Below, piece after piece: positions 1 through 11,264 of a DNA stretch of 64,000 bases. The stretch is taken from positions 608,365-672,364 of the forward strand of contig BCKT01000007.1 of assembly GCA_003116875.1 (NCBI GenBank). The letters run 5' to 3'. The position numbers and the translations under genes were made by a program. The stretch is from Takashimella koratensis (Eukaryota > Basidiomycota > Tremellomycetes > Trichosporonales > Tetragoniomycetaceae). A model generated the notes under the pieces. The model searched no databases. It was not told the DNA's origin and saw nothing but the letters and a program-made list of their open reading frames with translations. The stretch's first letter is position 1, and each line of letters opens with the position of its first letter.

Positions 1-2009
1 GTCCAAAGAGTGTTGCGACTCCGAGTCGGACGTCTCTGCTTGATGAACGGCTTCGTTGCACTTGAGCAGTACCTCGCCCATTGAGAGACCGGCGCATTCT
101 CGAATCCAGTGACGCATTGCGGGCGAGAGGGGGTAGCCAACGTCCGGAAGACGGTAAGCCGGGATTTGGTGACGAGCAAAGTTGTAGACGAGAACGTCGA
201 GACCGCCCTGAGCAGTCCCAGTGGGACGAACACCGAAGAGACCGAGGTAGGCACCACCGGACTGAACCACGGGACGAGTACCGCGCTTGGCGTAGGTCTT
301 GCACGCAGAGAGGAAAACGTCCATTTCCGACTTGCTAACACCCATGTGGTCGGCAAGAGTCTTGGAGAAGAATCGAGTCTCGGTAAGACGGTAACCGCGG
401 GACAGGTAGTGGTCAACGTTGTCGGTAGACACGAGAGCGGACTTGTCGCCTTGCTGCATGTCGGCAGACGCGGGTTGACCGCTCCCGATGGAACGGACAA
501 TGAAGAGCATGACACCCTCGGACGAGTGGAGGCGGAGAGTGATACCGTGAATAGAGCTCTCGTCGTCGGCCCTGACGCCAATCTTCTCGTCCTGAGGCTG
601 GTTCTCGGGGAGTCGAGTTCCAGTGGTCAAGACACGGTCGAACATGACACCGAGGGACTCGACCGACAAGTCGAGCTGGTGGGCAAGGAGAACACAGGCC
701 TCCACGAAGCGAGATCGGAACAAGAGCTGTTCCCATGCCGAACGGTTGACACTGCGGTCCGACGTGGGGGGCTCTCGCTTGGTCTTCTGGCGAGTAGCGA
801 TCGTCTGGAGAATACGAGGAACAAAGGCCTTAATGACGTTCCAGTTGAACGACAGCTGGTAGAGCCACTGGAAAGTGGGACGACGAGGGTCGAGCTCTCC
901 GAGGACACGCGAGAGATCGGCATCGGTCTGGATGATCTGCATCGGGATCGTACCATCGTTGCGGACAAGGAGCTTGCCCGTCGAGTCGAAAGCGGCGGAC
1001 GCGACGACGATGTGACGAGCCTTCTGACGAATGTCACGACGAATGAGGAAGTCGATGACGGCAATGGCGATGGAAAGAACGATGATGCAACCGCACATGA
1101 CCGAAATGGCGATGGTGAGACGAGTCGACTGAGAGCTGCCGCTCGCCAAAGTGTCCGGGGTGACGCCGGCCTTGACGTAGTAGGACGTTCCACCGAGACC
1201 GAGGTAGTGCATACCACAGACGGCAGCGGCGAGCACGACGGCACAGAGACCACGCTTCCACCAGGAGTCTTGCCACTGCGAACGAAGTCGGAAGAAGAGA
1301 CCGAGCGCGACCGTAGCAGCAACACAGGCGAGGATGAGGGCGAAGACGACGGTCACAGCCTGATGTCAGCGTTCGTCGTCTTGAGAGACTCACCGTGTAA
1401 GACACGGTCAAGTACGGGAGCTTGAACGAGGCAGAGTAGTGCATGAGTCCGACTGCCGTTAGCTTGTATTCATTGGGATCAGACTCACTCGTCAAGCCGA
1501 CGACCACACCAGCCACCACGTTACGCCAGTAGGAGTACTCTGCGGCAGAGCCGAGGAACCAGAAGGCGAACGATGTCGCCACGAGCGGAACGAAAAGGGA
1601 AAGTACAGTGAAACCTGGTGAGAACTATGGGGTGAGCCAAAGATCATGGAAGAAAGAGCACGCACCATGAGGTACCAGGTCACGTCGGGGCTAGCCTGAA
1701 GTCGAACGCTGATCATGCTGACAAAGTGCATACCCCAGACGGCAACGGCGGCGAAACAGAGGGCGGCGAGGAGGAGAAGAGCATAGTTGCGAATACCCTT
1801 GGCGGAGGTGCATCGACCGAGAACGAGAAGAGTGGCGTAAGAACCGAGGATGGAGACGAGAATGGAGGCGACGAGCACACCGGGCTGCGGGTGGATGGGG
1901 ATGGGCTGAGTGAGGTAGTACTCGGCCAACGACGAGGGGTCTGCCATGTCAGTTTCGGTGTCTGGGGGCAGGTTGACTCACTGTTCCAGATATCCTGAGG
2001 AGGCCACAT
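1..2009 (-). CDS. MHYT-domain integral membrane protein (3' end outside window)
   Basis: Predicted multi-pass membrane protein of the fungal MHYT family, whose bacterial relatives are proposed to sense small ligands (O2, NO, CO) through a metal bound by the MHYT motif. Four exons are visible: 2009-1982, 1940-1666, 1614-1394 and 1359 to the window edge, at least 627 residues. The start MWPPQDIWN comes from a short first exon; splicing of the 41-nt intron (1981-1941) joins it to PSSLAEYY, a better start than the apparent ATG inside that intron acceptor. Three MHYT-like motifs are seen: WGMHFVSM, GLMHYSAS and CGMHYLGL, spread over about six hydrophobic segments in the first ~270 residues. A long cytosolic C-terminal half of unknown fold follows (e.g. 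SSIHGITLRLHSSEG). The stop codon is not in the window. The ligand is not known from sequence; the family call is firm, the function inferred. Confidence 0.85.
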
Positions 2010-4360
2010 GATGGGCGCTGACGAGAAGGGTTCGAGGTCAGCGGTTGAGAGGAAGGCGCGGGCAAAGGACGTTTGGGATGGTTGGGGTGATGTACGGATG
2101 GAGCGAAGGTGATGAGAGGAAGAAGAAGAAGAAGAAGAAGTGAGGGGAGGGGTGATATGGAGCCAGTGGTGGGAGTGGGAGGGTGGCAGCGGCTGGCCAA
2201 GGATGGAGTGGAGGGCGAGGGGGAGAACGAGGAAGGAGAGAAAAGAGGGGAGGGAGCAAGGGGGCAAGAGAAGTGACGGGGTGGGTCACGACGAGGATAT
2301 AGACCAGGACGAGGGGGGAGGGGGAGGGGGGAGGGGAAAGAGGGGAGTGAATGAATAGGAATAGGACAGGAATGAAAATAGGGGAGGGGAGCAGGAAATT
2401 TGGGAACTGGCCAGGAACGAACGAGGAAGACGAAATAGCAGGAGCGAGGTATGACCTATCAATTGGCAGGGCAAGAGGGAAGAGGGAAGAGACGGCGGTG
2501 GAGCACAGTACAGCAGGGCCAACACGAGCAGGTACGGACTGGAGGCACGAGGCCAAGCACGGGCGAGCCCGGCAAGGAGACGACAAGGAGAGGAATGCTT
2601 GCGAGGGGGGAGGGGGATGATGGCGACGAGCCCGGGCGGAATGGGCAAGGGAGGAAGGGAGGAAGGGGAGGAGGGAATGACACGAGACTCGGGCTCAGAC
2701 TAGGACACGAGCGTGTTCCGACCAGACGAGGCCAGGCCACGACCCACCCAGCGTCTGAAACGGGGCGAGGAGGCAAAGGATGGCAGATCATCGGCCTCTG
2801 ATGGATCTCATCATCTCATCACTCGGTGCTGATGCTGATCACTGCTCCCTGCTCCCTGCTCCCTGCTCCCTGCTTCCCCCCTCCCCCGCCGCACCTGTGC
2901 CTCGCCCTGCCTTTGTGACTGATGATGAAACACAGATGGTAGGTATTCACCGGTCCACTCCTGCCAGCCCTTACCCCTGGTACTACCCTCCTCATTATCA
3001 CCCTTCAACCCAAGCCACACGTCCCTGCACTCGACAATTAACACCCCCCTCATCTAGACGAAACTCATCTGCACAACACGAATCCAGCCCCAAGCATCGC
3101 TCAACAAACAGCACAAACAACTCACAGTTGCGGGTAAGCGTTAGAAAACGGCTTCTTGCCTTGCGAGTCCTTGTTGTTGATTTCTTGTCTCTAGGCGGGC
3201 GTCGGTCGACTTACAGCTTAAAAGCAGCTGGCAAACACAGTCTCGAGAGCCTGTCGTCGCTATCTGTCGTCGTGAGGGTACTGGATGAACGAAAGTGAGA
3301 AAAGAAGGGGCAGTCAAAGACTAGTCGACTATGTATCGCACGGCAAGATGAAGCCAAGTTTTTCTAGGGCGTGAGAAACCTGTTGTCGTGCTAAATCGCT
3401 CTTTCCCCCTGCACAACCTGTCTGCCTCTCCCTCCCATCGGGTACCGGGTTCGGGAGGTACGAGTATCTGGCGGACGCCTCTCTCCGATCTCTCCAGAGT
3501 TTGCCCCTGCCATGCCAGCAGGCAAAGTTCCATCTGCTCAGGGTAAATGAAGATAGGCAGCATGGGGATTTCTGCAGCAACAATTCAAGGCCGCATTTGG
3601 AGGCTGGACCTTTATTTTTAAAGGGTAACGACCATGTCCAAAACGCCTCCTTGCGCATGGGATGGACAGCAAGGTGTGGCTTACCGAGGTGGATTTCCTC
3701 ATCGGTGCATTCGTCACCCTTCTTCTGCCCAGTAATTCGCGTAATCGCAATGTCGATGAATTCGAATGGGGAATTAAATATGAGACAGCCTCCCGGCCTT
3801 GTCTCAGAGAGGCGATCTCACCGCAGGGGGGCGTTGCGGATGCATTCTTGCGCGGTGATCTCTCAGTCGCTAGTTGGAAACGTTCGCATTCAGTTATTAC
3901 CGTTTCATGTGTCGCCTCCTTTCTAACCATGCATGTATGTACGGTGTAGCAGCTCAGCGTCACAGAGGTGGTACAAAGGTCCCTGCCACGCGGGCGAGGA
4001 CCGATATCCCTTGCCAGGCCCCGTGTAGCACGCACGTCTTAGTTCTGACCCGGGGCAAGTCACGCCTCTCTTTCAAAGCTAACCTTAGTGGCCACTCGTC
4101 CGCTCGATTCTGCGCCCGCGTGTGAATGGATGTGGAGCTTTTATGAGGTGCCTGCCGCCAGGGTTAAGGAACATAAGCAATGCCACGGTCGGAAATGAGA
4201 ACATGCTGACCCTATCTCGTGTCATGATACAGTGCATGGGGGAGACCGATAAAGATTATATACAACCAACACGTCACCGGTGCGTGCATACGCTTCAATC
4301 AAGATCGTCCAAGCTGGACACTCAGTCATTTTCATTTTCACACTTTGCACTTGAAACTCA
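2010..4360. other. Long gene-poor interval
   Basis: About 2.35 kb without a gene I can support. The first part (2010-2800) is the purine-rich upstream region of the MHYT gene, with an A/G tract at 2125-2145 and several G-rich stretches. At 2842-2873 there are four tandem copies of the 7-mer CTGCTCC. From about 3300 to 4360 the composition is less purine/pyrimidine biased and short open frames of 80-165 codons overlap on both strands, but none shows a recognisable motif or a consistent splice pattern. This part also holds the 3' flank of the RING gene. Confidence 0.6.
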
Positions 4361-5943
4361 CTATGGGTCGTGATTCTCTGGCGGACGCTGCTGCTGCTCT
4401 CGTTCCCTGCGCGCGTGACGATCTCGATAATCCTGCGGGATGCCGCTTGAAAGCCGGACAGTGTCCGCCGCCGGCTCACTTTGACTCGAACTCGCCTGCT
4501 CTGCATTCTCGGATGGCCTTCCTGACGCGCTACTTGGCGCAGTCGATGACGGTCCACTTGAACCCGAAGGCTGATCGGTGGATTCCGATGCCCCCGCCTG
4601 CCCGCCTTGTCCCCAAAGACGGTTCAAAATGCTGGTGACGGTAGTCTGAGCACCTGGACTCGTTGGCTGAGTTGCAGGATTTGGTCGGGTCTCTGCTCCA
4701 CGTCGCTGGTTGCCTTCTTCGGGAACCAAAGAGAAGCGACTGCGGTTTAGAAATGTCCTCGATGTTCATGCTTACCAAACAGGACAAGAGCCGTTCACTC
4801 TCAACCACGGTTGAAGGCAATCAGGGTGAAAGATATGTCTTAAAGTCAGCCGCTGCTGTGGCTCATCACTCACCCGCACGGAACTCGCATGACTTCATCT
4901 CCGACAATGAAATCGTCTTTGCAGACTGGGCAATCTTTGAACGAGCTTTTCTCTTCTTTGTCAGTCTAGGTTGACTCGCAGCACTCACCCAGGCTGGCCT
5001 CATCCTCGAATTTGATCCGCGGCAATCCCTCGATGACAACGTCCGAAGCCGGAAGTGGTCCCTGCGGTCCTGCCGCCTGCATCAAACGCTCAAGCACGTC
5101 GTTGAATCCCTCTATTTAGGTCAGAACCAATCGAACAGGCGAAGACTCACGATCATTCATCACATAATCCCCAAGATTTCCTCGAGGGCCACCGTTTGCT
5201 CCATCTTCTTGGATAATCGCCATCAAAGCTTGGAGCTAGATTGATGAGCTTGAGCCTCTTCATATGCTCCTTACCAAATCTACTCCATCTAACTCTGGTC
5301 CACCACGTCCTTGGCCGCCTCGCGGTGGGGGCGGAAAGCCAGGAAAGAAAGCGTCGAGGCCCGGTGGACCGCCACCTCCAAATGCGTTCATGTTCCCATC
5401 GAATCGCCCAAATGTGATGGAGCCATGCCCTCCCCCAATGTTCCACTGGAACGTGCGGGGGCCTCCAGTTTGAGCTTGCCCTCGGTTCTGTTGCTGATCT
5501 GTTGGTTGAGGCATTCCGCCGAACAAGTTGGAAAGGAAATTGGGGACGAAGCCTGTGCCTTGATCGGCCTGAGGTTGATCGGTTGAGGCTCCAGGACGAG
5601 TTGGAGGAGGGGGAGGAAGCTCGTGGAAAGGATCAGGATTGATATCAGAGTCGAGCTGGCATCAGCTACTGCAGTGGCGAGATGCTACTTACAATCTCTA
5701 GGAACTCTCCGTTACAAGAAGCGCAATGTGAGACGCCATCAATCTAATGTGAGGATGGGAGAGTGAGCGCGGAGGCCAACTAGAGGCACTTTTGAGAGAA
5801 AAGACAGCTAGCTTACGGTGATTGGCCGCATCTGAGCACCACACTGCGAGCAGATTAGTGGTGAAGAGCGCAAGGTGACGATCAGGTGCGGGGCCACAAC
5901 GACTCACCTCATGGCACAACCAGAACGGCTCTGGCTGAGGCAT
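4361..5943 (-). CDS. RING-H2 E3 ubiquitin ligase, RNF126/RNF115-like
   Basis: Probable E3 ubiquitin ligase of the RNF126/RNF115 (BCA2) type, about 400 residues, spliced from about nine exons. The N-terminus (MPQPEPFWLCHE then CGAQ, and HCASCNGEF) forms a two-pair Cys zinc ribbon like the one that binds ubiquitin or Bag6 in RNF126. A Gly/Pro/Gln-rich middle follows, then a helix with DYVMNDQGFNDVLERLMQ and the typical leader into the RING. The RING-H2 reads CPVCKDDF, then CGHIFHPDC, then SCPVC joined to R across an intron; all eight metal ligands are present. The C-terminal ~115 residues are Ser/Gln-rich with a basic end. The stop is at 4361-4363. It is divergent from the glycosidase-like gene at 6320. 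The family call rests on both zinc modules occurring in the right order; substrates are unknown. Confidence 0.88.
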
Positions 5944-6319
5944 GTTGGGCGATGAATGGGGCTGGCCGAGTACCAGCGAAAATGGTCAATACGGGGTGAT
6001 CTTGCTGAGACTGGGGTGGATAGGTGCTTAAACGGCTGCAGGGGTGGTGATCGAGGACCGAGGACCGAGGTGATGGTAATGTTGCAGATTGCAGAATGAG
6101 ACAGCCGAATGTTCAAGAATCGTGACAAAGCGGCCAAACGTCATAGCCACGAGATAGGCACCTGTGGTTGGGCAGATAGGCGCGCGCAACCACAATCTGG
6201 GCAGGCCTAACCCCGCTCCTACTCCGACTCGGAAACATGAAACGACCGGCGGTGAGCGATGAGCTGTTGTAACTGGAACATTGCCGATCCATCGACCTAG
6301 TCTCGCCCGCGCCGTCACC
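5944..6319. promoter_or_regulatory. Shared divergent promoter region (RING gene / glycosidase-like gene)
   Basis: 376 bp between two divergent start codons. It contains a short direct repeat (GAGGACC twice at about 6053-6066, then GAGGT) but no clear TATA box. Nothing else is recognised. Confidence 0.5.
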
Positions 6320-8377
6320 ATGGAGCGACAAGCTACCATCAAAGCGCTGCCCGCATTCACCGCCATGGTGCTCAGCCTCTTCCTCGCTTCGCAGGTCACT
6401 CCTGCCTCGGCATACTCTAGGTGGTGCGGCAAGTATTACCAAGTCGGCAGCCCTACTACCCCTCCCCCGCCTTCGAGCAAGTTTGCTTTTCCTCAGCAGT
6501 CTTTGTTGTCGCCCTTGGATTTTCGTTGCGAGACAGCTAGCTCCATCTATATCCAAGGGGATGTACACGATCCTCCTCAAATAATTTTTGACGCCGAGGT
6601 GAATTGGGAGACAAGACAACGTGAGCCTTGCGTGGCTTTCTTACGTGTCCTGCTCTGATATATCCCCTTGCAGTCCTTTCGTCCACGGAGGGAGACTTGT
6701 CTGTTTCCATCATGGTAGATGGACGAATCATTGCAGATCATCTCTCGGTGGAACTTGGTGCCTCTGGGGTCTCTATTCCCATTGATATCAACCTCCTCAC
6801 ACCAAAAACAACGACATATGAGATGACTTGCATCGCTACGCTACATGGGCAGACGTTTACCCATACAACCGAGCTCATCTACGCCCCACCTCGATCCCAC
6901 GGGTCAATCGTCAAGGTTGACAGGAAAACGGGAGCTCTCATGGTCAGAAAAGGACAAGGCCTTTGGGAAAGGATCTTTCCTTTTGGATGGTACGATGTAA
7001 GGCGGAAGTGAGAGAATACGGCTAATCGCCAGAGTATCGATGTCAATGAGCGACCAGGCACTTTACCTCCCACAGCTCAAACTGGTAGAGACGTGAGTTT
7101 AGACTCGTGGCCACATTCTTACCCGCAGCCTGTTCGCAGCAACATAGAGCGCCTTCAACTAGCGAGCCGTGCGGGCTTCAACATCATCCATCCCGTCCCA
7201 CCTTCAACAACTTACTTGTCAGACGACGATGACCCCGCCCCTTTTCTCTCTTACCTGGATCAAGCCGAAAGTCTCGGCCTCTGGGTGATGTTTGACACTC
7301 GTCATGCTTTCACGGACACACAACTTGTCGCCCAACAAGTTGAGCAATTCCGCGATCATCCTGCCATCCTCACCTGGTACATTGCCGATGAACCAGACGG
7401 ACCGGAGGGAGACATCCACGCAGCTTTGAGAGCGAAGGCAGCCGTCCGATCTGTGGACTTGTATCATCCCGTGTCGTTGGTGCTCAACTGTGATGACTAC
7501 TATTGGAAGGAGTTTGTCGCTGCGACTGATCTCCTCCTGGTCGACCCTTATCCCATCGCTCTAAATGGTGGCTGGTCAAAACGTTACAACACGCCAGTCG
7601 ACGAGAACTTTGGATGCTCTGGATGCGACGGATGTAAAGGGTCATTATATGATACGATCAATCGACTAGAAAATTGGTCACGGCGTCGGCAAGCGCTTGG
7701 CCGGAGTAGAACATTGCCATTCTGGATCGTCCCTCAAGCGTTCAACGGTGGGCCAAAAAGGTGGCCGGAGACTGACATGTAGATCACGGTGAAGAATTTT
7801 GGTGGCGTGAGCCTTTAGGTGTCGAGGTCGCTGCTCAAATTGTGATTGCTTTCAATCACGGGGTCATGGGTCATTGTGCTTGGATTGCGTCTTCTGCTTC
7901 CCCTGACAACTTTAATGTGAGTATCAACTCCTCGGTGAAAGCTGACCCCAGAACGCATCAATGATCGCCCGTCACTTGTTTGAACAGTCTTCTTTCATTA
8001 TCGACAACGCACCGAGGCGAAGACAAGTGTCAACGAGTCATCCTCATGACGGTCAGAATGGTATTGACCTTGCAGCGTGGTCTCAAACGCGTGACGGTGT
8101 CAGAACAACTTTGATTCTAGCTGCATGTTTCAACTACCTTGGCGCCAACGACCGCATTGAGTTTGAGGCAGTGGGTGTCGCAGGCCGAATCCAGAAAGTT
8201 CTCTTTGGAGATGTCCGGTCGGTCGACGACAAGATTGTCTTCTCGATGGGAGGTCCGTCGGTTGCAGGTGTACTGCTCCAATCTCGTAGCCCCGAAGAGG
8301 AAGTGATCGCACAAACAGCACTGCCAGGGGCCGGTTTGAACATCATGACTCATACGTCTGGCCAGCTAGGTCCATAA
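6320..8377 (+). CDS. Secreted TIM-barrel glycoside hydrolase-like protein
   Basis: Predicted extracellular protein of about 635 residues with a signal peptide (MERQATIKALPAFTAMVLS... ending near PASA). An N-terminal beta-rich module (about residues 35-215) precedes a barrel-like domain with features of clan GH-A glycosidases: the sequence NIIHPVPP, a helix/strand repeat, and WYIADEPDG, where the Glu of DEP is a plausible acid/base catalyst. VDPYPI and a Cys-rich loop (CSGCDGC) follow. A C-terminal beta domain ends at TSGQLGP. Six exons are supported by frame: introns after RQ (6621), after WYD (near 6998), a possible 36-nt one near 7090, a 35-nt one at about 7749, and one after FN (7918). The 36-nt candidate keeps frame either way, so 12 residues are uncertain. 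I cannot name the GH family or substrate; glycoside hydrolase is inference from the barrel motifs. Confidence 0.7.
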
Positions 8378-8482
8378 TTTCCGGAGAGAGTAGCATAGAC
8401 CCAATTCGTTTATACATGCGAATATATACACCAGCTATGCCATGTAGTTGTATAATATGTTACACCCTAAGTATTTGTGGGC

Positions 8483-9686
8483 CTAGTCGTCGTGATCTCC
8501 GACTACCAGCACCAAGATCACTGGCAAGACCATGCCCGCCATGAGCAATCCGGTTCTAACGTATTTCCCAAGCGCGCGCTCGGTTCGGTGACTCTCGTTG
8601 TGAGAGTGGTGATGATCATCTCCAGACAAGGGTTGAATGACTGTAGCAACGTACAAGAACGATCCACCCTGTGGTGTCAGCTTGTGGGGGTGGTCAAGAC
8701 TTACTGAGAACAGCAAAGCAACACCTGTCCACCAGCCCAGACCCGCGCTCTGCTGGGCTCGACCGAAGAACTTGACGAGGAGATAAGTGGCGACTGCGCC
8801 AAAGGGAGCAGCACTCGAGAAAATAAGGAGCCGCTTGTTGACCATAGAGGGAGAGAGACGCAGCGATAGCAGAGTGGTGGTGAGACCCAGTGCCGTCGGC
8901 CCTAGAGATTTAGCTTTGTCGTATTTCTTGCTCACCTTTGTGAACGAGGACTGCCAAGAACACTACAAAGCCAAGACTTCCTCGCCCTGCAAGACTGCTG
9001 GCGCCCAACGCTATCCCGTCCGCCGCCCCGTGAATGACCATACCGAGTGTCGCACTTAATCCGTGGATGCTAGACATGTCGTGTGCCGGCTCTCCGTCTT
9101 CAATGTGTAACGCCTTGGGAAAGATGGGGGTTTGGGAGTTGGCGTGTTCCAGGATAGGATGCGTAACCTCGTCCGATGATCTCGACCCGGCGCCGGGTGG
9201 GGTTGCAGGGGACAGTGGTGGGTTCTCAGACGATTTGGGTGTCGAGGGATGGGGGATGAGCGATTCAATGCTGAATCATCAGCCACGTCGCCGATCATCA
9301 ACCTACAGGAGCATGAGCGCAAACCCGCTCAGCAAGCTGAGCCCGATCGTGCGCGTATTCTCTTCACCGTCCGAAGACGCTTTGCCCAGTGTAGACACGC
9401 CCCTAGTCATTAGTTTGAGCTGCAGCGAGGGAAACTTACTCTGGGATGATAATTGTCAAGGCTGCGCTGACGAGGATTCCCATGCCAAACACTGAGACGC
9501 TCTTCAACGTTTGGTCTGGATGCAGCAAAGGTTGTAAGGTGGTATTGTCAGCTAGTGCGATGATGAACAGCAGCTCTGCTACTTACCAGACATGGAAGAT
9601 TTGAAGACCAGAGGGAGACTGCCGCACGCCATGCTGGCGACGAATATGAAGACGCATTGGATGAGCAGGACGAGAATGGTCATCAT
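8483..9686 (-). CDS. ZIP-family zinc/manganese transporter, ZIP9/Atx2-like
   Basis: Predicted Golgi or secretory-pathway metal transporter of the ZIP family, about 350 residues in six exons. It starts with MMTILVLLIQCVFIFVASMACG (the second Met at 9683 is an alternative start). Family landmarks appear once the introns are removed: GMGILVSAALTIIIPEGV, then the signature helix LGMVIHGAADGIALGAS with the metal-binding His and Asp, then VFLAVLVHKGPTALGLTT, which matches the second metal-binding helix. A His-rich stretch (DDHHHSH) near the C-terminus is a likely metal-binding loop. The cytosolic loop before the signature is Pro/Ser-rich. Two introns are only about 36 nt. The match to ZIP9 (yeast Atx2) is better than to plasma-membrane Zrt1/2 because of the PEG motif and the lone long loop. 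Metal specificity cannot be read from sequence. Confidence 0.9.
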
Positions 9687-10028
9687 GACGAAAGAAATAG
9701 CCGGCGGGAAGGGGGAAAAGTGTCGATCAGATGGGGACAGATAGCGGCTGACGGCGGAAAAGACGAGAGCAACAAGATTGACAATGGCGACGGGATACAG
9801 TTGCTCTGGGAACCGGCTTGCACGATGATGGTCAAGGATAGAGTCCGAGGATGATTGGTAAACGTGGAGTGGGTAGAGAGACTATCTGGCTTGGCTGGCC
9901 CGGGTAAAAAGGAGCACACCTATTGGACGCGGGCGGCGGAGGCGGCAGCTAGCGATGACCGGCAGGGTGCTCCAAAAAGGAGGTGACGGCGGCGTTTGTC
10001 ACTCCAGACCATCCGACCACCTCCCGCC
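9687..10028. promoter_or_regulatory. Shared divergent promoter (ZIP transporter / PPC ligase)
   Basis: 342 bp between divergent start codons. It is purine-rich on the plus strand near the transporter start. No clear TATA box or known operator is seen. Confidence 0.5.
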
Positions 10029-11247
10029 ATGGCCACCGCGTTCTCCACAGAGTCATATTTCCAGACCCAGCGGCCTCCGCAGGGGCTCGACGACAAGACA
10101 CAGTTGATGACAGCGTTCATCAACAAGTGGAAGGCCGTCGACGGGAAAAAAGTCGTCCTCGTCACGGCAAGTCCATCTTTCCTCGTCATGCTCCCTATGC
10201 ACCTCTGATCCAGTCATCACTTCCTACGCTGACACCTCGCAGAGCGGTGGTACCACCGTTCCCTTGGAATCTAACACGTGCGTGCTACATCTCGCGTCCT
10301 GACTTCAGCTGACATTCACAGCGTTCGCTTCCTCGACAACTTCTCAGCAGGTACTCGCGGCTCAACCTCGGCAGAGTACTTCCTCTCTGCAGGATACGCG
10401 GTCATCTTCCTTCATCGTCTTCACTCGCTCCGTCCCTTCTCTCGTCACTACTCGCACTCCCTCAACCCTTTCCTTGACCTCTTGACCATCTCGGAGACCG
10501 CATCGGGACCGCAAATCGTCGTCTCACCCGACCATGTAGCTGCCCTCTCGCCCGTCTTGCAAGCTTACAACAAGGCTCAACGAGAAGACACCTTGCTCAG
10601 TGTCGACTTTCAAACGATCAACGAGTATCTTTGGCTCCTCAAGTCCGTTACCGAAGCTATGGCCCCGCTAGGCAGACGAGGGTTGTTCTACCTAGCCGCT
10701 GCCGTATCTGACTTCTTCTTGCCAGAGGATCGAGTTGTACGTGCCGATGTGCGAGGGGATTCTAACAACCCCAGGCCGAGCACAAGATCCAGTCCAAGAA
10801 GGGATCGCTGTCACTCGAGATGGACCAGGTGCCAAAGGTATTGAGACCACTGGTTCAGGAATGGACACCCGAGGGATTCATCGTTAGCTTCAAAGTGAGT
10901 GCGCTGGCTACCTGATGCTGACATTGCAGCTCGAAACCGACCCAGAGCTACTCATCCCCAAATCTTGCGCCGCGCTCTCGCGATACGGCCATCAGCTGGT
11001 CATCGGCAACGAGCTGCACGCGCGTAAATACGAGGTCGTCTTCGTCGAACGCCTGAACAGTGAGAAGAGCGCAGGAGACCGTCGACTGGCTGGCGCAGAA
11101 ACTCCACCGATCACCGATGCCACCGAGGAAGAGAAGTATAAAGAAACATGGTTCCGCTTAGATCCCAGCGATACTACCGAGATTGAAGAGATTATCATTC
11201 GAGAACTCATGATTAGACACCAGAACTGGATCGAGAACAGTAGATGA
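10029..11247 (+). CDS. CAB2: Phosphopantothenate-cysteine ligase (coenzyme A synthesis)
   Basis: Catalyses ATP-dependent joining of 4'-phosphopantothenate to cysteine, the second step of coenzyme A synthesis, in the cytosol. About 350 residues in five exons. The hallmarks are SGGTTVPLE at the nucleotide-binding N-terminus, then VRFLDNFSAGTRGSTSAEYFL, the eukaryotic PPCS signature, YLAAAVSDFFLP in the centre, IQSKKG, and LVIGNELHARK near the end. The first intron (10167-10242) starts with GCAAGT rather than GT: only this GC-AG splice joins VVLVT to SGGTTVP in frame. The start at 10029 (MATAFSTESYF) has a good context and places the conserved sequence about 46 residues in, as usual for fungal PPCS. 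It is divergent from the ZIP transporter and its end lies 17 bp from the stop of the convergent VPS10 gene. Confidence 0.93.
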
Positions 11248-11264
11248 ACATGCATATTGGTCAT

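Noticed and set aside
109..1425. 438-codon plus-strand open frame
   Set aside because: It is antisense to the MHYT gene, whose minus-strand frame has membrane segments, MHYT motifs and matched introns; the plus-strand product is biased toward Glu/Arg/Val without motifs.
1492..1947. ATG at 1947 as the MHYT protein start
   Set aside because: That ATG lies within a CTGAC...ATGGCAG intron 3' end; splicing from a short upstream exon (start 2009) gives a continuous, better N-terminus.
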